NCBI RefSeq assembly: GCF_002939305.1
Contig: NZ_MVDI01000001.1
Coordinates: 1,240,001 to 1,304,000, forward strand
DNA length: 64,000 bases
Direction of reading: 5' to 3'
DNA from: Chroococcidiopsis sp. TS-821
Lineage (GTDB): Bacteria > Cyanobacteriota > Cyanobacteriia > Cyanobacteriales > Chroococcidiopsidaceae
Made by a program: the position numbers and the translations under genes. The notes under the pieces were generated by a model. The model had not been told where the DNA came from and made no database searches. It saw nothing but the letters and a program-made list of their open reading frames with translations. This document shows, piece after piece, positions 63,345-64,000 of this stretch. Positions within the stretch are counted from its first letter, which is position 1. Each line of letters starts with the position of its first letter.

Positions 63345-64000
63345 ATGATTTCAAAAGTTATTCGTACGTATGCGTCATCATTTGTAGCGATCGCCAGTTT
63401 ATTTCCATCAGCAGTCGTAGCTTCGGATTTAATCTTTCACGACAACGATAGCGTTACTCCCAACAATAGTAGAAGTTACTGGACGCCACGACGACTACAA
63501 AATGCTAAACCACTACCAATGCCTAAACCTACTCGTGGAGTAACAACACAAGCTACACCTGCAGTAGGAACTCCGGTAAGTGGGAGGGGTCAACCACCAA
63601 CGGTTAATATTAAACCTGATTTCAACAATCGACTATTTCAACCTCCTCAAACGAATTTTCAGGCAAACGAACAAGAAGTCCAACCTAACAATGTAGGTTC
63701 AGTAGGTGCGTTTTTTACAAGTTCCCGACTTATTCCTTTATCTGCGGATGTTGTCTATCCTTATAGACCAGTAGGAAAGCTTTTCTTTACAATACCTAAC
63801 GAAGGCGATTTTGTTTGCTCTGGTGCAGTTCTCAAGCCAAGAATTGTTCTGACAGCGGGTCACTGCGTTCATAGCGGTAGTGGAGGTCAAAGTGGTTTCT
63901 TTACCAATTTCTTGTTTGTTCCTGCTTATCGAGATGGTATAGCACCTTTCCAAGCTTGGAGTTGGAGTCACGTTGTTACCACTAATGCTTGGTCGCAAGG
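63345..64000 (+). CDS. Trypsin-like serine protease, secreted, N-terminal part (cut by window edge)
   Basis: ATG 63345 opens an unbroken frame to the window end (218 codons). A signal peptide (about 1-26, ending PSAVVAS) is followed by a roughly 110-residue Pro/Asn/Gln-rich linker. A trypsin/V8-like domain then begins (residue about 135 on), with DFVCSGAVLKPRIVLTAGHCVHSG giving the catalytic His in AGHC. The Asp and Ser of the triad lie beyond the window. Likely a secreted or periplasmic protease. Confidence 0.85.
   Translation, partial: MISKVIRTYASSFVAIASLFPSAVVASDLIFHDNDSVTPNNSRSYWTPRRLQNAKPLPMPKPTRGVTTQATPAVGTPVSGRGQPPTVNIKPDFNNRLFQPPQTNFQANEQEVQPNNVGSVGAFFTSSRLIPLSADVVYPYRPVGKLFFTIPNEGDFVCSGAVLKPRIVLTAGHCVHSGSGGQSGFFTNFLFVPAYRDGIAPFQAWSWSHVVTTNAWSQ

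Noticed and set aside
1-64000. CRISPR arrays, tRNA genes, complete insertion sequences
   Set aside because: No regularly spaced repeats, cloverleaf-like stretches or transposase frames were noticed on reading both strands; a dedicated tool could still find a tRNA.

Overview
This 64-kb window is a cyanobacterial chromosome segment. The octamer GCGATCGC (HIP1) and partial copies occur throughout. Nearly every gene has a recognisable cyanobacterial form: GuaB3, a thioredoxin next to an Yfr1 small RNA, a DUF1350 protein, KGK-domain proteins, a DUF3536 GH57 protein, sucrose synthase and a bifunctional-nuclease-family protein. The small, moderately AT-rich intergenic gaps and the gene set suggest a Chroococcidiopsis/Gloeocapsopsis-like organism, but the genus is a guess. 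I saw no tRNA, rRNA, CRISPR array, complete insertion sequence or phage block. Both ends are cut inside genes: mutS2 on the left and a trypsin-like protease on the right.

Layout. 1-6.3 kb: the 5' part of mutS2, guaB3, the Yfr1 sRNA, trxA, a LOG-family gene, and a DUF1350 gene overlapping a receiver-SpoIIE phosphatase. 6.4-15.7 kb: acs, terC, ndk, speA, an NDP-sugar pyrophosphorylase, scpA and pdxH. 15.8-23.5 kb: a DUF3153 lipoprotein with a TPR protein, a methyltransferase, gap-ppsA, and a type II thioesterase with a Sfp-type phosphopantetheinyl transferase. 23.6-27.7 kb: on the minus strand, a fluoride riboswitch, two tandem crcB/fluC genes and a penicillin-acylase-family gene, behind an orphan FecE-type ATPase. 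28-44.5 kb: a PMT-type glycosyltransferase, trmB, a metallophosphoesterase, msrA, a decayed hybrid histidine kinase, an aldo/keto reductase with ferredoxin motifs, a BFN protein, ribE, an M32 carboxypeptidase, sucrose synthase, cax and a GH57/DUF3536 enzyme. 44.5-52.4 kb: TPM-lemA, an HNH nuclease remnant, and a dynamin-like GTPase with two KGK-domain proteins. The dynamin gene carries one in-frame TAG, and one KGK gene has an apparent C-terminal frameshift. This part also holds a PPC/DUF296 protein and an RsmB-like RNA methyltransferase. 52.6-64 kb: DUF2157-GDYXXLXY, a truncated phosphotransferase remnant, era, pfkA, an AstE-like deacylase, a three-gene ATGA-overlapping operon (CDF transporter, alkaline phosphatase, small exported protein), a histidine phosphatase and the protease start.

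How the genes work together. Central carbon metabolism is well represented (acs, gap, ppsA, pfkA, susA, GH57), but the genes are scattered rather than in one operon. The strongest local units are: (i) guaB3-Yfr1-trxA, a conserved cyanobacterial neighbourhood; (ii) riboswitch-crcB-crcB-acylase, where a fluoride-sensing leader may also control a secreted-type amidase; (iii) the dynamin-KGK-KGK cluster with lesions in two of three genes; and (iv) the CDF-alkaline phosphatase-small exported protein operon, which couples a metal-cation transporter to a metalloenzyme. No unit is proven to be a new system. Units ii, iii and iv deserve follow-up.
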